Assembly: GCF_004769575.1 (NCBI RefSeq)
Contig: NZ_RQGA01000007.1
Coordinates: 1-64,000 of the forward strand
Source: Leptospira perdikensis
Lineage (GTDB): Bacteria > Spirochaetota > Leptospiria > Leptospirales > Leptospiraceae
Direction of reading: 5' to 3'
Length of the DNA: 64,000 nt
The position numbers were made by a program, and so were the translations under genes. Positions 1 through 9,852 of this stretch are shown one piece after another. Position 1 is the first letter of the stretch. The number at the start of each line of letters is the position of its first letter. The notes below the pieces were generated by a model. The model made no database searches. It saw nothing but the letters and a program-made list of their open reading frames with translations, and was not told the origin of the DNA.

Positions 1-1
1 A

Positions 2-1204
2 TGGATTCGAACAGAACGTTTCAAAAACTCAGGAGGACTCCGAGCCGTCGGAGAAGTAAAAACGGAATGTGGTGGTGCTAAGTGCACAGAAGACCAGGTT
101 TCAAAGTTTGCTCCCGCAAAAATCAAATCGTTACCAAAAAATGGGACTTGGGAAGAATACATCCAATTCGAACAACCAGGTTCCACAGCAGAAAATCCAA
201 AATATAAATCCACACTAGACCAAGTGGGCGAGTATCTTGATGGGAAAAAAACAGGAATTTGGAAAAAACCAGATCCAGAAAGTCCGCAAAAATTTCTCGC
301 CGAAACTCCATGGGTAGATGGGAAAAAAGAAGGTGTTGCTAAAACCTTTGACAAACAAGGGACAATCACTTCTGAAACCAACTATGCAGATGACAAAAAA
401 AATGGTCCCTACTACCGAAAGAATAACAAAGGTGAGTGGGTAGAAAAAGGTTCCTTTAAAGATAATGAAGAAGATGGTGAGTGGACATACCACTTTGTCG
501 GAGCAGACGGAAACGGAATCAAAACAAAAGTATCATTTTCTAATGGCTTAAAAAATGGCCAAGAGACCAACTATTACAAAGATGGTGCTGTCGAATCACA
601 AGGATCCTATGTTTCAGACATTCGCAACGGTCTGTGGAAGATGTATGGATCAAAAGGAAACATTTTAGCTGAAGGGACTTATTCAAAAAAAGAAAATTCT
701 GAAAACTTGGACATTAAGTACGAAAGAACAGGAATCTGGAAAGAATACTATGCTGATGGAAAAATATTTGGAGTTGGTCCACGAAAACATACAAGATCAG
801 GGGAATGGAAGTTCTACTATAAAAATGGTCAAATCGGATACCATGGTAATATGGCAAATGAAAGTATGTTAGAATCTGCTAAAGTTTATGACAATACTGG
901 AAAAATTCTCGGAGAAGGAAAACTTTTCTTTTCACTCGTGAAAATTGACGAAGAAACACAAGACTTAAAACTAAATTATAAACCAAGTATTCCTTATACT
1001 TACTTCTACCCTTCCGGAAAAAAAAGGATGGTCATTCGATCCACTGAAGATGCCACCGAATATTCCGAAGATGGTAAAGAATTAGGCAAAGGACCTGTAG
1101 AACCTCAAGGAAGAAAAATGGGTTGTTGGACCATTGGAGGCAAAACAGAATATTATATGATTGATAAACCAATGCCAAAAATGACTCCTTCGCAATGCAA
1201 ATAA
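2..1204 (+). CDS. MORN/YwqK-type repeat protein, 5' end outside window
   Basis: The frame is open from base 2 to the stop at 1202-1204, so the true start lies upstream of the window; an internal ATG at 224 is only where a truncated reading could begin. The protein is built from repeats of the form NG.W..YY.DG.., for example near NGLWKMYG, TGIWKEYYADGK and SGEWKFYYKNGQIGYHG, which is the MORN/YwqK antitoxin-like repeat. Such repeats form beta-hairpin stacks, and in Leptospira they are often found in exported proteins; no signal peptide can be seen because the start is missing. Its last 10 bases overlap moxR, so it is probably the first visible gene of the bat operon. The molecular role is unknown. 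Confidence 0.85.
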   Translation, partial: WIRTERFKNSGGLRAVGEVKTECGGAKCTEDQVSKFAPAKIKSLPKNGTWEEYIQFEQPGSTAENPKYKSTLDQVGEYLDGKKTGIWKKPDPESPQKFLAETPWVDGKKEGVAKTFDKQGTITSETNYADDKKNGPYYRKNNKGEWVEKGSFKDNEEDGEWTYHFVGADGNGIKTKVSFSNGLKNGQETNYYKDGAVESQGSYVSDIRNGLWKMYGSKGNILAEGTYSKKENSENLDIKYERTGIWKEYYADGKIFGVGPRKHTRSGEWKFYYKNGQIGYHGNMANESMLESAKVYDNTGKILGEGKLFFSLVKIDEETQDLKLNYKPSIPYTYFYPSGKKRMVIRSTEDATEYSEDGKELGKGPVEPQGRKMGCWTIGGKTEYYMIDKPMPKMTPSQCK

Positions 1205-2175
1205 ACAAAGAACAAATTACAGAAATTTCCGACCAAGTAAAATTACTTCGGTCGGAACTATCCGAATCGATATCAGGGATGGATAATGTCATTCAGTCCC
1301 TATTTGTAGGATTGGTTGCTAATGGACACGTGTTACTTGAAGGAATGCCAGGTCTTGCAAAAACACTTGTAGCCAAAAACTTAGCATCTATCATTGATGC
1401 AAAATTTTCCAGAGTACAATTTACACCAGATTTGTTACCAGCAGACCTTACTGGCACAAATATCTTTAACCCGAAAACTTCGTCCTTTGAGATCAGAAAA
1501 GGACCAATATTCACAAATGTTTTGTTAGCTGACGAAATCAACAGAGCACCCGCAAAGGTTCAATCTGCCTTACTCCAATGTATGGAAGAAAGACAGGTTT
1601 CCATTGCTGATGTAACCTTTGATTTAGAACCTCCCTTTTTTGTAATAGCAACACAAAACCCTATTGACCAAGAAGGGACATACCCACTCCCAGAAGCCCA
1701 ACTAGATCGATTTTTATTTAAAGTAATTGTCACCTATCCAACATTTGACGATGAAGTTGCAATTTTACACCAACATGGAAGTTTGAACGTTACAAAGAAA
1801 AAATCAAAGAAAACTCTCAAACCACAAGAAATCCAAAAAATCTCAGGAATTTCAAATCAAGTGTTTGTGGAACCAAAACTACAAAACTACATCGTTAACC
1901 TCACGAGGAACACAAGACCAGAAACTACCGTCGATAGTGAACTAAAAAATTTCATTCAACATGGAGTCAGTCCTCGCGCCAGTCTTGCGATGTTAAAAGT
2001 AAGTAGAATTCATGCCCTTCTGGAAGGACGTGACTTTGTAATCCCCGAAGATATCCAACGTTTTTTTTCCGAAATCGTTAAACACAGACTTCACCTAACA
2101 ATTGATGCCATCAGTGAGGACATCAGCACAGATTCTATTATCAAACGAATCCTATCTGTTACGGAAGTTCCATAA
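1195..2175 (+). CDS. moxR: MoxR-family AAA+ ATPase
   Basis: A 326-residue AAA+ ATPase. Walker A is GMPGLAKT (about residues 50-57), Walker B is LLADEINRAP (about 108-117), and the sensor-1 region is VIATQNPIDQEGTYPLPEAQLDRF, all typical of MoxR proteins. MoxR ATPases are thought to act as chaperones that insert cofactors or assemble complexes together with von Willebrand factor A (VWA) proteins encoded nearby, and two VWA genes follow 1.6 kb downstream. The start overlaps the preceding gene by 10 bp and the stop is directly followed by the ATG of the DUF58 gene, indicating translational coupling in one operon. Confidence 0.95.
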   Translation: MQINKEQITEISDQVKLLRSELSESISGMDNVIQSLFVGLVANGHVLLEGMPGLAKTLVAKNLASIIDAKFSRVQFTPDLLPADLTGTNIFNPKTSSFEIRKGPIFTNVLLADEINRAPAKVQSALLQCMEERQVSIADVTFDLEPPFFVIATQNPIDQEGTYPLPEAQLDRFLFKVIVTYPTFDDEVAILHQHGSLNVTKKKSKKTLKPQEIQKISGISNQVFVEPKLQNYIVNLTRNTRPETTVDSELKNFIQHGVSPRASLAMLKVSRIHALLEGRDFVIPEDIQRFFSEIVKHRLHLTIDAISEDISTDSIIKRILSVTEVP

Positions 2176-2994
2176 ATGTTATCTCCAGAGCTAAAACGTT
2201 TACTTCAAGTTTTGCAATGGGAAACGAAGAAAAAATTTTCTTCCACTAGACAAGGTTTTCTTGCGATCTCAGAACGGGGGAGGGGGTTTGATTTCAAAGA
2301 AGTAAGAAATTATCAGTATGGTGATGATACACGTTATATAGACTGGAATGTAACTTCTCGAACGGGGGAATTGTATACAAAACAATTTTACGAAGAACGG
2401 GATGCTTCCATAATCATTTTTTATGATAGGAGTAGGTCACTTAGTGGCTCAAAACAAACCGCAAGTCTTCAAATTGCCTTATTTTTATCATTATTTCATG
2501 TAAAAATGGGGAATCGCATTCTTCTTGTTAGCTTTTCAGAGGATCCTAACACACCCTCAGGGTGGCTAAAAACCGAAAACGATATTTTATCTGCTTTTAA
2601 CACCCTCATAAAACAGAAAGAAGGTAATGGAACTGATTATTCGAAAGCATCTCAAATCGCCTTCAAACTTTATCCAAAATTTGCGATTAGTTATTGGATC
2701 TCTGATTTTGTTAACTTTTCTACCTACATAGAAAAAACTAAAATTCCCAAAGTCTGGGATTCCACTGGGATTTGGATCGAGGATGAATTGGACAATTTAA
2801 AATTCCCATTTTGGCTTCGTATGTTTAGAGAAATTTCAGAAGAGAAAGTAAACTTTCAAAGTAGGGAAAATACATATTCTAAAGATTTAAAGGCAGCAAA
2901 ATCTTTCTTTGGAATTAATTTTGTCCAAATCAATTCAAATACAAAACTCTCCAACCAAATCAGACCTCTATTCAAAACCAAACGTCATGATTAA
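2176..2994 (+). CDS. DUF58-domain protein of the bat operon
   Basis: A 272-residue protein with the DUF58 signature: RGRGFDFKEVRNYQYGDDTRYIDWNVTSR near residues 35-63, followed by ERDASIIIFYDRSRSL, a degenerate VWA-like MIDAS strand (D-x-S-x-S replaced by D-R-S-R-S). DUF58 genes almost always lie directly after moxR, and this one begins at the base after the moxR stop. It is presumed to be a cytoplasmic or membrane-proximal partner of the ATPase. Its 3' end overlaps the next gene by 8 bp. No transmembrane segment is evident. The exact function of the family is unknown. Confidence 0.93.
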   Translation: MLSPELKRLLQVLQWETKKKFSSTRQGFLAISERGRGFDFKEVRNYQYGDDTRYIDWNVTSRTGELYTKQFYEERDASIIIFYDRSRSLSGSKQTASLQIALFLSLFHVKMGNRILLVSFSEDPNTPSGWLKTENDILSAFNTLIKQKEGNGTDYSKASQIAFKLYPKFAISYWISDFVNFSTYIEKTKIPKVWDSTGIWIEDELDNLKFPFWLRMFREISEEKVNFQSRENTYSKDLKAAKSFFGINFVQINSNTKLSNQIRPLFKTKRHD

Positions 2995-3826
2995 ATACAT
3001 CACGGTATTCCTATTATCCTCAGCTTCGGCATTCGCCTTGCCAAAAGAGATGGTTTTAGAATCAGATATTTATGTCGGAGATACCGTACATTACCAAATC
3101 GAGTTAACAGATACCAACGAATCCAACCTAGATTTGCCAGAAGGAGATATCTACGAAGATGACACTATACCATCTTACAAAATCTTCAACATTAAGAAAG
3201 AAAAATCAAAACTAAAAGCATCTATTCTTTTTTTCAAACCAGGCGATTATGTAATCCCTATTACTTGGGATAGAGAAAATGAAAAAACAAAATCGACCTT
3301 ATCTATCAAAGTTAAATCTCAACTACTTGGTTTTGAAAATGATATAGAGGATATAGAACCACCTATCGAATTCTCTGGACCTTATTTTTTTCGTTTATTC
3401 ATCATCATACTAATCACAGCAATCAATATATACTTATTGTATGCACTATACATTTATTGGAAATCAAAACCAAAAGTTATCGACGCCCTTTGGGAAAAAC
3501 AACCAACATTAGAAGAAACAACCAAACGCCTTCGCGCAATAGAAACCTATTTACAATCGGAACCAATCCACGAGAAGGAATTGGTCTTTAAAATTAGTGA
3601 GTACCTCAAAGAAGTATATTCACAAAAGTTAAAGCGAACCCTACTAGGAAAAACCGATTCGGAATTTCTAGCGGAGTTGTTTGACAGAACTCATATCGAA
3701 GACTCTGTCCTTCGTGACCTACGACTTTATTTCAAAAACACGAAATATGACAACAACAGAACCGAAATAAACAAAGATAGAGCAAATTCTATCTGGGAAA
3801 AAATCAAAAAGGATTTTGAACTATAA
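2987..3826 (+). CDS. Bat-operon single-pass membrane protein (DUF4381-like position)
   Basis: A protein of about 279 residues starting at ATG 2987, inside the end of the DUF58 gene; an earlier in-frame start at 2909 would put extra residues before the signal peptide and is less likely. It has an N-terminal signal sequence (MIKYITVFLLSSASAFA), a beta-rich exported domain to about residue 125, one transmembrane helix (about 130-152, FFRLFIIILITAINIYLLYALYIYW) and a helical cytoplasmic tail. This layout and its place between DUF58 and batA match the small membrane proteins found in moxR operons of other bacteria. I do not recognise a more specific family with certainty. Confidence 0.85.
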   Translation: MIKYITVFLLSSASAFALPKEMVLESDIYVGDTVHYQIELTDTNESNLDLPEGDIYEDDTIPSYKIFNIKKEKSKLKASILFFKPGDYVIPITWDRENEKTKSTLSIKVKSQLLGFENDIEDIEPPIEFSGPYFFRLFIIILITAINIYLLYALYIYWKSKPKVIDALWEKQPTLEETTKRLRAIETYLQSEPIHEKELVFKISEYLKEVYSQKLKRTLLGKTDSEFLAELFDRTHIEDSVLRDLRLYFKNTKYDNNRTEINKDRANSIWEKIKKDFEL

Positions 3827-3828
3827 TT

Positions 3829-4782
3829 ATGGATCAGTTCCAAAGACCGTATCTTTTATTTTTCATAATTCCACTGCTTCTACTAGGAATATACCAATGG
3901 AGAAAAAAACCACTAGGTAATCTCTTACTCATTCAGTCCGATCGATTTCAAACTCCTGATCAAAATATTTTCCTCAAAATCCGTGTTCTTTTTTTAAAAC
4001 TAACTGAAGGTTTAGTTTATGCAGCCGGCATATTCCTCATCATTGCAGCAGCAGGGCCAGGGGAAAAATACAAACTAACACCCGATACCACCAATGGGAT
4101 AGATATCATGATCGCTTTAGACATCTCTGGCTCAATGGTCAATTCTTACGATTTTTTACCAAAAAATCGACTCACTGTATCGAAGGAACTACTCAGAGAA
4201 TTCATTCAAAAGCGATTGTATGATCGAATTGGAATTGTATTATTTGCAGGAGCAGCATACCTTCAGTCACCTCTTTCAAGCGATAGGTATGCGTTAGACG
4301 AACTTATAGCAGATACTTCAGATGAAGATATCAGCGAACAAGGAACCGCCGTTGGTGATGCTCTAGTATTGTCCACATATAGACTCAAAGATTCTACGGC
4401 GAAGTCAAAAATCATTATATTACTTACCGATGGTGTATCCAACACAGGAAAATTAGATCCAGAAACTGCCTCGTATGCAGCCAAAGTTTACGGGATCAAA
4501 GTCTATTCTATAGGAATTGGAAAAGAACAAGGACAATATGAAATTAATTACGAATCCCTAGAGACCATTTCAGAAAGTACAAACGGAAAATTCTTTCGTG
4601 CGGAGTCTCCAGAAGTATTACAGGAAGTGTTAAACGAAATCAATGGATTGGAAACAGTGGAGCTCCCATCCAAACCAATGGAAATTCATGAAACCCATTT
4701 CCCGTTAGCAGTTTTTGTTTTTTTCACCTTACTAGGGGTAGTGGCATTATCTATGATATACCCATTAACAGAAAAACTATGA
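3829..4782 (+). CDS. batA: BatA: membrane-anchored VWA-domain protein
   Basis: A 317-residue protein with two N-terminal membrane segments (about 8-21 and 62-76), a VWA domain with an intact MIDAS motif (D98-I-S100-G-S102) and later metal-site residues in the SEQGTAVGDAL stretch, and a C-terminal transmembrane helix (about 290-310). This is the classic BatA arrangement: a metal-dependent adhesion fold held at the membrane. Bat proteins were named for aerotolerance in Bacteroides, but their role in Leptospira stress resistance has been uncertain. The gene overlaps batB by 4 bp (ATGA), a typical coupling junction. Confidence 0.92.
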   Translation: MDQFQRPYLLFFIIPLLLLGIYQWRKKPLGNLLLIQSDRFQTPDQNIFLKIRVLFLKLTEGLVYAAGIFLIIAAAGPGEKYKLTPDTTNGIDIMIALDISGSMVNSYDFLPKNRLTVSKELLREFIQKRLYDRIGIVLFAGAAYLQSPLSSDRYALDELIADTSDEDISEQGTAVGDALVLSTYRLKDSTAKSKIIILLTDGVSNTGKLDPETASYAAKVYGIKVYSIGIGKEQGQYEINYESLETISESTNGKFFRAESPEVLQEVLNEINGLETVELPSKPMEIHETHFPLAVFVFFTLLGVVALSMIYPLTEKL

Positions 4783-6404
4783 TCGATATAAACTTAATTG
4801 CCAGAGTTGCTATCACTGCGATATTCCTATGGGTTCTACTAATCACTGGTAAGTTATACCTCATTATCAAGGCAAATCGTTTTAAAAAAGAACATCCAAA
4901 TCTAAAAAGTAGAATTTACACCCCTAATACAAAAATTTATTTGATAAGAATTCTAAGTCTCTTACTTGCCCTTATTTTTGCATTTTACTCACTATTTAAA
5001 ATAAAATCTACTGAAATGGAATCAACAAAAGAATTCGAATCTGCAGACGTCTTATTTGTTGTAGATGTTAGTTTATCCATGAACGCAATTGACGTTAACC
5101 CAAACCGCCTCAAACGGTTTAAAGACTTAGCCCTCCGAATTCTACCCAACCTCAAAGGGAATCGAATCGGAATCGTTGTTTTTGCCGGGCAATCCTTTTC
5201 TTTCTGCCCTTTAACATCGGATATCACTGCAGTCTCGGATTACATACAAGCGTTAGGTGTTGAGATAGTTGGAGCAAAAGGCACTGATCTTGCTGTTGCC
5301 CTAGAAAGAGTCAACAAAATCAGACGGAAAAACAACAATATATCCTCGCAAATTACCGTAATCGTTTCTGATGGAGAAGATCACGAAAATCAAACTCCTC
5401 CACCAATCGTAGGTGAGGTAATGATCTGGGGGATTGGTACTGAAGAAGGAGGACCTATTGAATACCGCGATCCAGGAACCGGAAGAGGGGGCTATGTGAC
5501 TCTGGATGCAGGTATATCCGAATCTCCCACAACATCCAATTTGGTGGTTTCAAAACTGAATGTAGAAAGATTAAAATCCCTTGCAGACCAAAACAGCGGA
5601 GTCTATTACGATGTTTCCTTTCATGCTGATGGTGCTTACGCTTTGTTAGATAAACTAGAAATAATAAAAAAACAAAAAATACAAACGATTGAACATTTCA
5701 AAAACGAAGATGGAGCACACCCATTTTTAATTGCCGCTTTTATTTTCCTATTTTTAGAGCGGCTATTGAATCTTTTTTTACAAAAACTACCAACAGGAAT
5801 TTACACATTACTCATCGTTTCCTCTTTTTTTAACCTCAGCCGCTTAGAAGCTTGGGAATTAGATCCGGGGGGAAATTCTATTGAACGAGGTATCAAATCT
5901 TATCATAACAAGAACTACATGGAAAGCCAAAAGGAATTTGAAAAAGCAAAAGAATATATCAGAGATGACCCTAGACTTTTGTATAATGAATCTACTTCTG
6001 CCTATCAATTAGGCAAATATAAAGATGCCATCGGACTTTCCGAAAAGATTCTTTCTCATCCAAAAGCAGACAACGAACTAAAGGCAAAAGCCAATTTTAA
6101 TCTCGGAAATATCTACTCTCGATTAGGTGACAAAAAGAACGCACTTAAGTCTTACACAAAAACTCTAGAAATAGATCCTGACTATCTATCGGCTAAAAAA
6201 AACATTGAACACTTAACCAAAAAGAAAGAAGAAGCCCAAAAAAATCGAGGGAACGAACCACAACCTAACACGACACAGAAGAACAATAAAGAAAACAAAA
6301 AAGAAGAGAAATCTGATGCCGAGAGAATCTTAGATCCTTTTTCGCAAGACTCCATCCTAAAAAACAAAAAGGGAGGTTCTACTGATAATGAAAAGTTCTG
6401 GTAA
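4779..6404 (+). CDS. batB: BatB VWA protein fused to a BatC-like TPR domain
   Basis: A 541-residue protein. Residues 1-75 carry two membrane segments, followed by a VWA domain with a full MIDAS motif (D96-V-S98-L-S100), then a transmembrane helix at about 306-325. After a second hydrophobic stretch, residues about 365-470 form TPR repeats (for example AKANFNLGNIYSRLGDKKNALKSYTKTLEIDPDYL). The tail is Lys/Glu/Asn-rich. In Bacteroides, BatB and the TPR protein BatC are separate; here they are one polypeptide, which fixes their stoichiometry. The start overlaps batA by 4 bp and the end overlaps batD by 17 bp. Confidence 0.92.
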   Translation: MIDINLIARVAITAIFLWVLLITGKLYLIIKANRFKKEHPNLKSRIYTPNTKIYLIRILSLLLALIFAFYSLFKIKSTEMESTKEFESADVLFVVDVSLSMNAIDVNPNRLKRFKDLALRILPNLKGNRIGIVVFAGQSFSFCPLTSDITAVSDYIQALGVEIVGAKGTDLAVALERVNKIRRKNNNISSQITVIVSDGEDHENQTPPPIVGEVMIWGIGTEEGGPIEYRDPGTGRGGYVTLDAGISESPTTSNLVVSKLNVERLKSLADQNSGVYYDVSFHADGAYALLDKLEIIKKQKIQTIEHFKNEDGAHPFLIAAFIFLFLERLLNLFLQKLPTGIYTLLIVSSFFNLSRLEAWELDPGGNSIERGIKSYHNKNYMESQKEFEKAKEYIRDDPRLLYNESTSAYQLGKYKDAIGLSEKILSHPKADNELKAKANFNLGNIYSRLGDKKNALKSYTKTLEIDPDYLSAKKNIEHLTKKKEEAQKNRGNEPQPNTTQKNNKENKKEEKSDAERILDPFSQDSILKNKKGGSTDNEKFW

Positions 6405-7959
6405 ATTGATATTCCTCATCATCCCATTTTGCTTCATTCCATTTTCTAATCTTATCTCTTCAGATGTAGAATTTCATTTTCATCCAAACGAATTTTCTCT
6501 AGGCGAATATGCCAAATTAGAAGTAAGAGCACATGGAGAAAAACCTTTCCGCACAATCCAAACCAATATAAAACAAAACGGTGTCAGAGTTCGTTTTGTC
6601 GGCAGTGGTACCGAAACACAAATCATTAACTTTAAAGTTTCCAGATCACAAATACTAAACTTCTATGTTGATACAGAATCAGAAGGGATATTTAAACTTC
6701 CTGAAGTGACCGTAGAATATGACAATAAAACATATACTTCTCCAGCCACCCAATTCAAAGTCAGCAAAAGGAGTAAACACTCGCAAAACCAATTTTTTAA
6801 TCCCTTTCCCATCGAAATTGATGAAGAACCTACCGATGAGTCGCCCGAAGTATTCTTCCATACAAATAAATCCGTTTTTTATAAAGGGGAACCCATAGTT
6901 GGTTATTATGTTCTTTATTATAATGGTTACAGACAACCTTTCCTAGAAAGAGACCCAAACCAATCCATCTCCTTCCCTTACTTTTTATCAGAAACACTTA
7001 GGCAAGTCTCTGTACAAATTGAACCCGAAGTTGTTCGAAATAATGTAATGAAAAAAACTTTAGTATATGATAAAGAAATATATGGTTTAACAGCTATTAA
7101 ATCAGGAAAATTTCAAATTGGAAAAACAAAATTTATTTCTGGTGACAGTTTGCGTTTCAATTCCCTTCAAGAAACAGTAAACACAACTCCTGCAACAGTT
7201 ACCGTCCTTGACCTCCCGCCAAACAATTCAAAGGAATTCACAGGGGCCATCGGCAATTTCAAGTTAAACTTAACGAACTTCCCCAAAGAAATCCACCTAG
7301 GAGAAACCGCATATTTCGAAATTACAATTGAAGGGGAGGGGGGACATGAAGGAATCACACCTCTGAAACAATTGGATTCAAAAGTACAACTCATTTCACA
7401 AACAAGAAACAAAACCTTTCGGAAACTAGATTCTGGAGAATATGGATTTTATTCAGTAGTCAAGTTTCTTTACGGATACCAAATCGGATCAACAGATAAA
7501 GTGACTCTTGATCCATACCTATTCCGCTTTTTTTCTTTGCAGGAGAACCAATACAAAACAATCGCAATCAAGTTTCCCGATCTTCCAGTGCTTCCTGAGA
7601 TCAAAAGAAATTCCCAGGATTCAACGATGAACAGAAAGTCACAGACTCTTCCGTCTATTTCTCTTTTAGTTTTACTTGCCGTTTTGGGAGTTCTTTCCTA
7701 TGTAGGATATAAACGGTATACATTTCGCAAACAAACTCTGAAATTAATAAAAATGATGCAAAGCTTTGGGAAAAAAAGAAATTTTTTCCTAGCTGACTAT
7801 TTAGAGAAAAAAGAAATTTCAAAAGAAGACATTCAGTTTATTGTAACCCTTTTAGGAAACTTTGATTTAGAAACACTGGAAAAATCATTCCAAAATCTAT
7901 CCAAACAAGAAAAATCCAGAGCCGTTATCATAGCAAAACAATTAGAAACCAAGGAGTAA
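6388..7959 (+). CDS. batD: BatD: exported beta-sandwich protein, membrane anchored
   Basis: A 523-residue protein with an N-terminal signal sequence (MKSSGKLIFLIIPFCFIPFSNLISS), a long beta-rich extracytoplasmic region starting with DVEFHFHPNEFSLGEYAKLEV, a transmembrane helix at about residues 425-443 (ISLLVLLAVLGVLSYVGY), and a short helical cytoplasmic tail. Length and topology match BatD (oxygen-tolerance family). The start overlaps batB by 17 bp. It is presumed to form an envelope complex with BatA and BatB. htpG begins 3 bp after its stop, so the chaperone is probably transcribed with the bat genes. Confidence 0.9.
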   Translation: MKSSGKLIFLIIPFCFIPFSNLISSDVEFHFHPNEFSLGEYAKLEVRAHGEKPFRTIQTNIKQNGVRVRFVGSGTETQIINFKVSRSQILNFYVDTESEGIFKLPEVTVEYDNKTYTSPATQFKVSKRSKHSQNQFFNPFPIEIDEEPTDESPEVFFHTNKSVFYKGEPIVGYYVLYYNGYRQPFLERDPNQSISFPYFLSETLRQVSVQIEPEVVRNNVMKKTLVYDKEIYGLTAIKSGKFQIGKTKFISGDSLRFNSLQETVNTTPATVTVLDLPPNNSKEFTGAIGNFKLNLTNFPKEIHLGETAYFEITIEGEGGHEGITPLKQLDSKVQLISQTRNKTFRKLDSGEYGFYSVVKFLYGYQIGSTDKVTLDPYLFRFFSLQENQYKTIAIKFPDLPVLPEIKRNSQDSTMNRKSQTLPSISLLVLLAVLGVLSYVGYKRYTFRKQTLKLIKMMQSFGKKRNFFLADYLEKKEISKEDIQFIVTLLGNFDLETLEKSFQNLSKQEKSRAVIIAKQLETKE

Positions 7960-7962
7960 TCT

Positions 7963-9792
7963 ATGTCAGTCGAGGAATCAGGAAAAGTCAGTGTAGAAAC
8001 GGAAAACATTTTTCCAATTATCAAAAAATGGTTATACTCAGAGAAAGATATTTTCTTACGAGAATTAGTATCCAATGCTAGTGATGCGATTACTAAATTA
8101 AAAAAGATTTCTTTATCAGAAGAGTTTGAAGGTGGGAATGAATACAAAATTGATTTAAACTTTGATGTAGAGAATAGAATCCTATCCATCGAAGATAATG
8201 GCGTGGGTATGACCACAGAAGAAGTCAAAAAGTATATCAATCAGATTGCATTTTCTGGCGCTACAGATTTCGCAAAACAATACCAAAATGCCGAAAACAA
8301 AGAAGAAATCATAGGACACTTTGGACTAGGTTTCTATTCTTCTTTTATGGTTTCCAAGAAGGTAACCATCGAAACAAAATCTTACAAAAAAGACCAAGCG
8401 GCTGTTTTGTGGTCAAGCGAATCGGGAACTGACTTCACAATTTCACAAATAGAAAAAGAATCAAGAGGTACCAAAATCTCCCTCTATCTTGACAGCGAGT
8501 CAGGAGAGTATCTAGACAAATGGAAACTCAAAGAACTCATCAAAAAATATTGTGATTTTTTACCTGTAGGAATTTACGTTCAAGGCGAAAAAGCAAACCG
8601 TGAAAAACCTTTATGGTCAGACGAACCATCTAAAATCAACCAAGAAGATTATAAGGACTTTTATTCTTATTTATTTCCTTTCTCTGGTGAATCCATCTTC
8701 CACATTCATTTAAATGTAGATTATCCATTTCGTTTGCAAGGAATTTTATATTTTCCAAAACTCACCCATGAACTAGAAGCATCAAAAAACGGAATTAAAC
8801 TTTTTTGTAACCATGTTTTTGTCAGCGATAACGCAAGCGAACTCATCCCACAATTCCTTACCATTTTGAAAGGAACTATCGATATACCAGATCTGCCACT
8901 TAACGTTTCCAGGTCTTATTTACAAAACGATCCGCTTGTGAAAAAGATTTCAAATCATATCATCAAAAAAGTTGCCGATCGCCTTATTGATGACTTCAAA
9001 AAGAACCGAACAAAATATGAAGAAAATTGGAACGATATATCTTTGTTTGTGAAATACGGGGTCCTCACTGATGAAAAATTCTATGATGCAATGAAAGATC
9101 ATTTAATTTTCAAAAACTCCGAAGGTGGGTATTCAACCACTTCAGAATATTGGGAAAAAAACAAAGAAAAGAACCAGAACAAAATTTTTTATGCAAATGA
9201 AACAGAGATGGGCTCTGTTTACATGGACCTACTAAAATCCCAAGGTTTAGAAGCACTTCTCGTTGATTCCAAAATTGATTCTCATCTCATCCAACACTTA
9301 GAAATGAAAAATCCAGACTGGAAATTCCAAAGGGTGGATTCGGAAATTGCAGACCAAGTTGTAGACAAAGAAGCTCCTAAAGACTTAGTAAACGAAGACA
9401 ACAAAACAGAATCAGATAGGATCCAAACTTTATTCCAATCATCGTTACCTGCTGAAGGTGTGGAGGTAAAGGTCGAAGCCTTAAAATCTTTAGATGTACC
9501 AGGGGTCATCCTTTTGCCAGAGTTTATGAGGCGAATGTCGGAAATGAACTCAATGTTAAACCGAGAAGACACAAAAAACATTCTGCGATCACATACCCTT
9601 ATGGTTAATTCCAAATCCCCATTAGTCAAATCCGCATTACAAGCGTTTGAAGGAGTGAATCCGGAGAAAGGAAAAAAATTAGCAAGGATTATCTATGACC
9701 TTTCTTTGTTATCAGCAAAAGTCATGGACGAAAAAGAAGTTTCAGAGTATACCAAAAGGACAACGGAATTCCTCCAAGAGATTTTTTCCTAA
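7963..9792 (+). CDS. htpG: Chaperone HtpG (Hsp90 family)
   Basis: A 609-residue cytoplasmic Hsp90. The GHKL ATP-binding motifs are all present: [24 protein letters not shown] and [14 protein letters not shown], with the middle-domain stretch [15 protein letters not shown] carrying the catalytic Arg. The length is usual for bacterial HtpG. It uses ATP to remodel late-folding client proteins under stress. The gene starts 3 bp after batD, so it appears to be the distal gene of the bat operon. A hairpin at 9820-9850 follows and may reduce read-through into the next gene. Confidence 0.97.
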   Translation: MSVEESGKVSVETENIFPIIKKWLYSEKDIFLRELVSNASDAITKLKKISLSEEFEGGNEYKIDLNFDVENRILSIEDNGVGMTTEEVKKYINQIAFSGATDFAKQYQNAENKEEIIGHFGLGFYSSFMVSKKVTIETKSYKKDQAAVLWSSESGTDFTISQIEKESRGTKISLYLDSESGEYLDKWKLKELIKKYCDFLPVGIYVQGEKANREKPLWSDEPSKINQEDYKDFYSYLFPFSGESIFHIHLNVDYPFRLQGILYFPKLTHELEASKNGIKLFCNHVFVSDNASELIPQFLTILKGTIDIPDLPLNVSRSYLQNDPLVKKISNHIIKKVADRLIDDFKKNRTKYEENWNDISLFVKYGVLTDEKFYDAMKDHLIFKNSEGGYSTTSEYWEKNKEKNQNKIFYANETEMGSVYMDLLKSQGLEALLVDSKIDSHLIQHLEMKNPDWKFQRVDSEIADQVVDKEAPKDLVNEDNKTESDRIQTLFQSSLPAEGVEVKVEALKSLDVPGVILLPEFMRRMSEMNSMLNREDTKNILRSHTLMVNSKSPLVKSALQAFEGVNPEKGKKLARIIYDLSLLSAKVMDEKEVSEYTKRTTEFLQEIFS

Positions 9793-9819
9793 GTTAGGCA
9801 AAACCGCATAGAATGATTT

Positions 9820-9850
9820 GGCAACGATTCCTCTTTTTGGAATTGTTGCC
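9820..9850 (+). terminator. Strong hairpin between htpG and the kinase gene
   Basis: GGCAACGATTCC (9820-9831) pairs with GGAATTGTTGCC (9839-9850), allowing one G-U pair, around a 7-base loop TCTTTTT. There is no U-tract after the stem, so it is not a textbook intrinsic terminator. It ends two bases before the GTG start of the kinase and takes the place where a ribosome binding site should be. It may act as an attenuator or as a control on translation. Confidence 0.55.
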
Positions 9851-9852
9851 AT

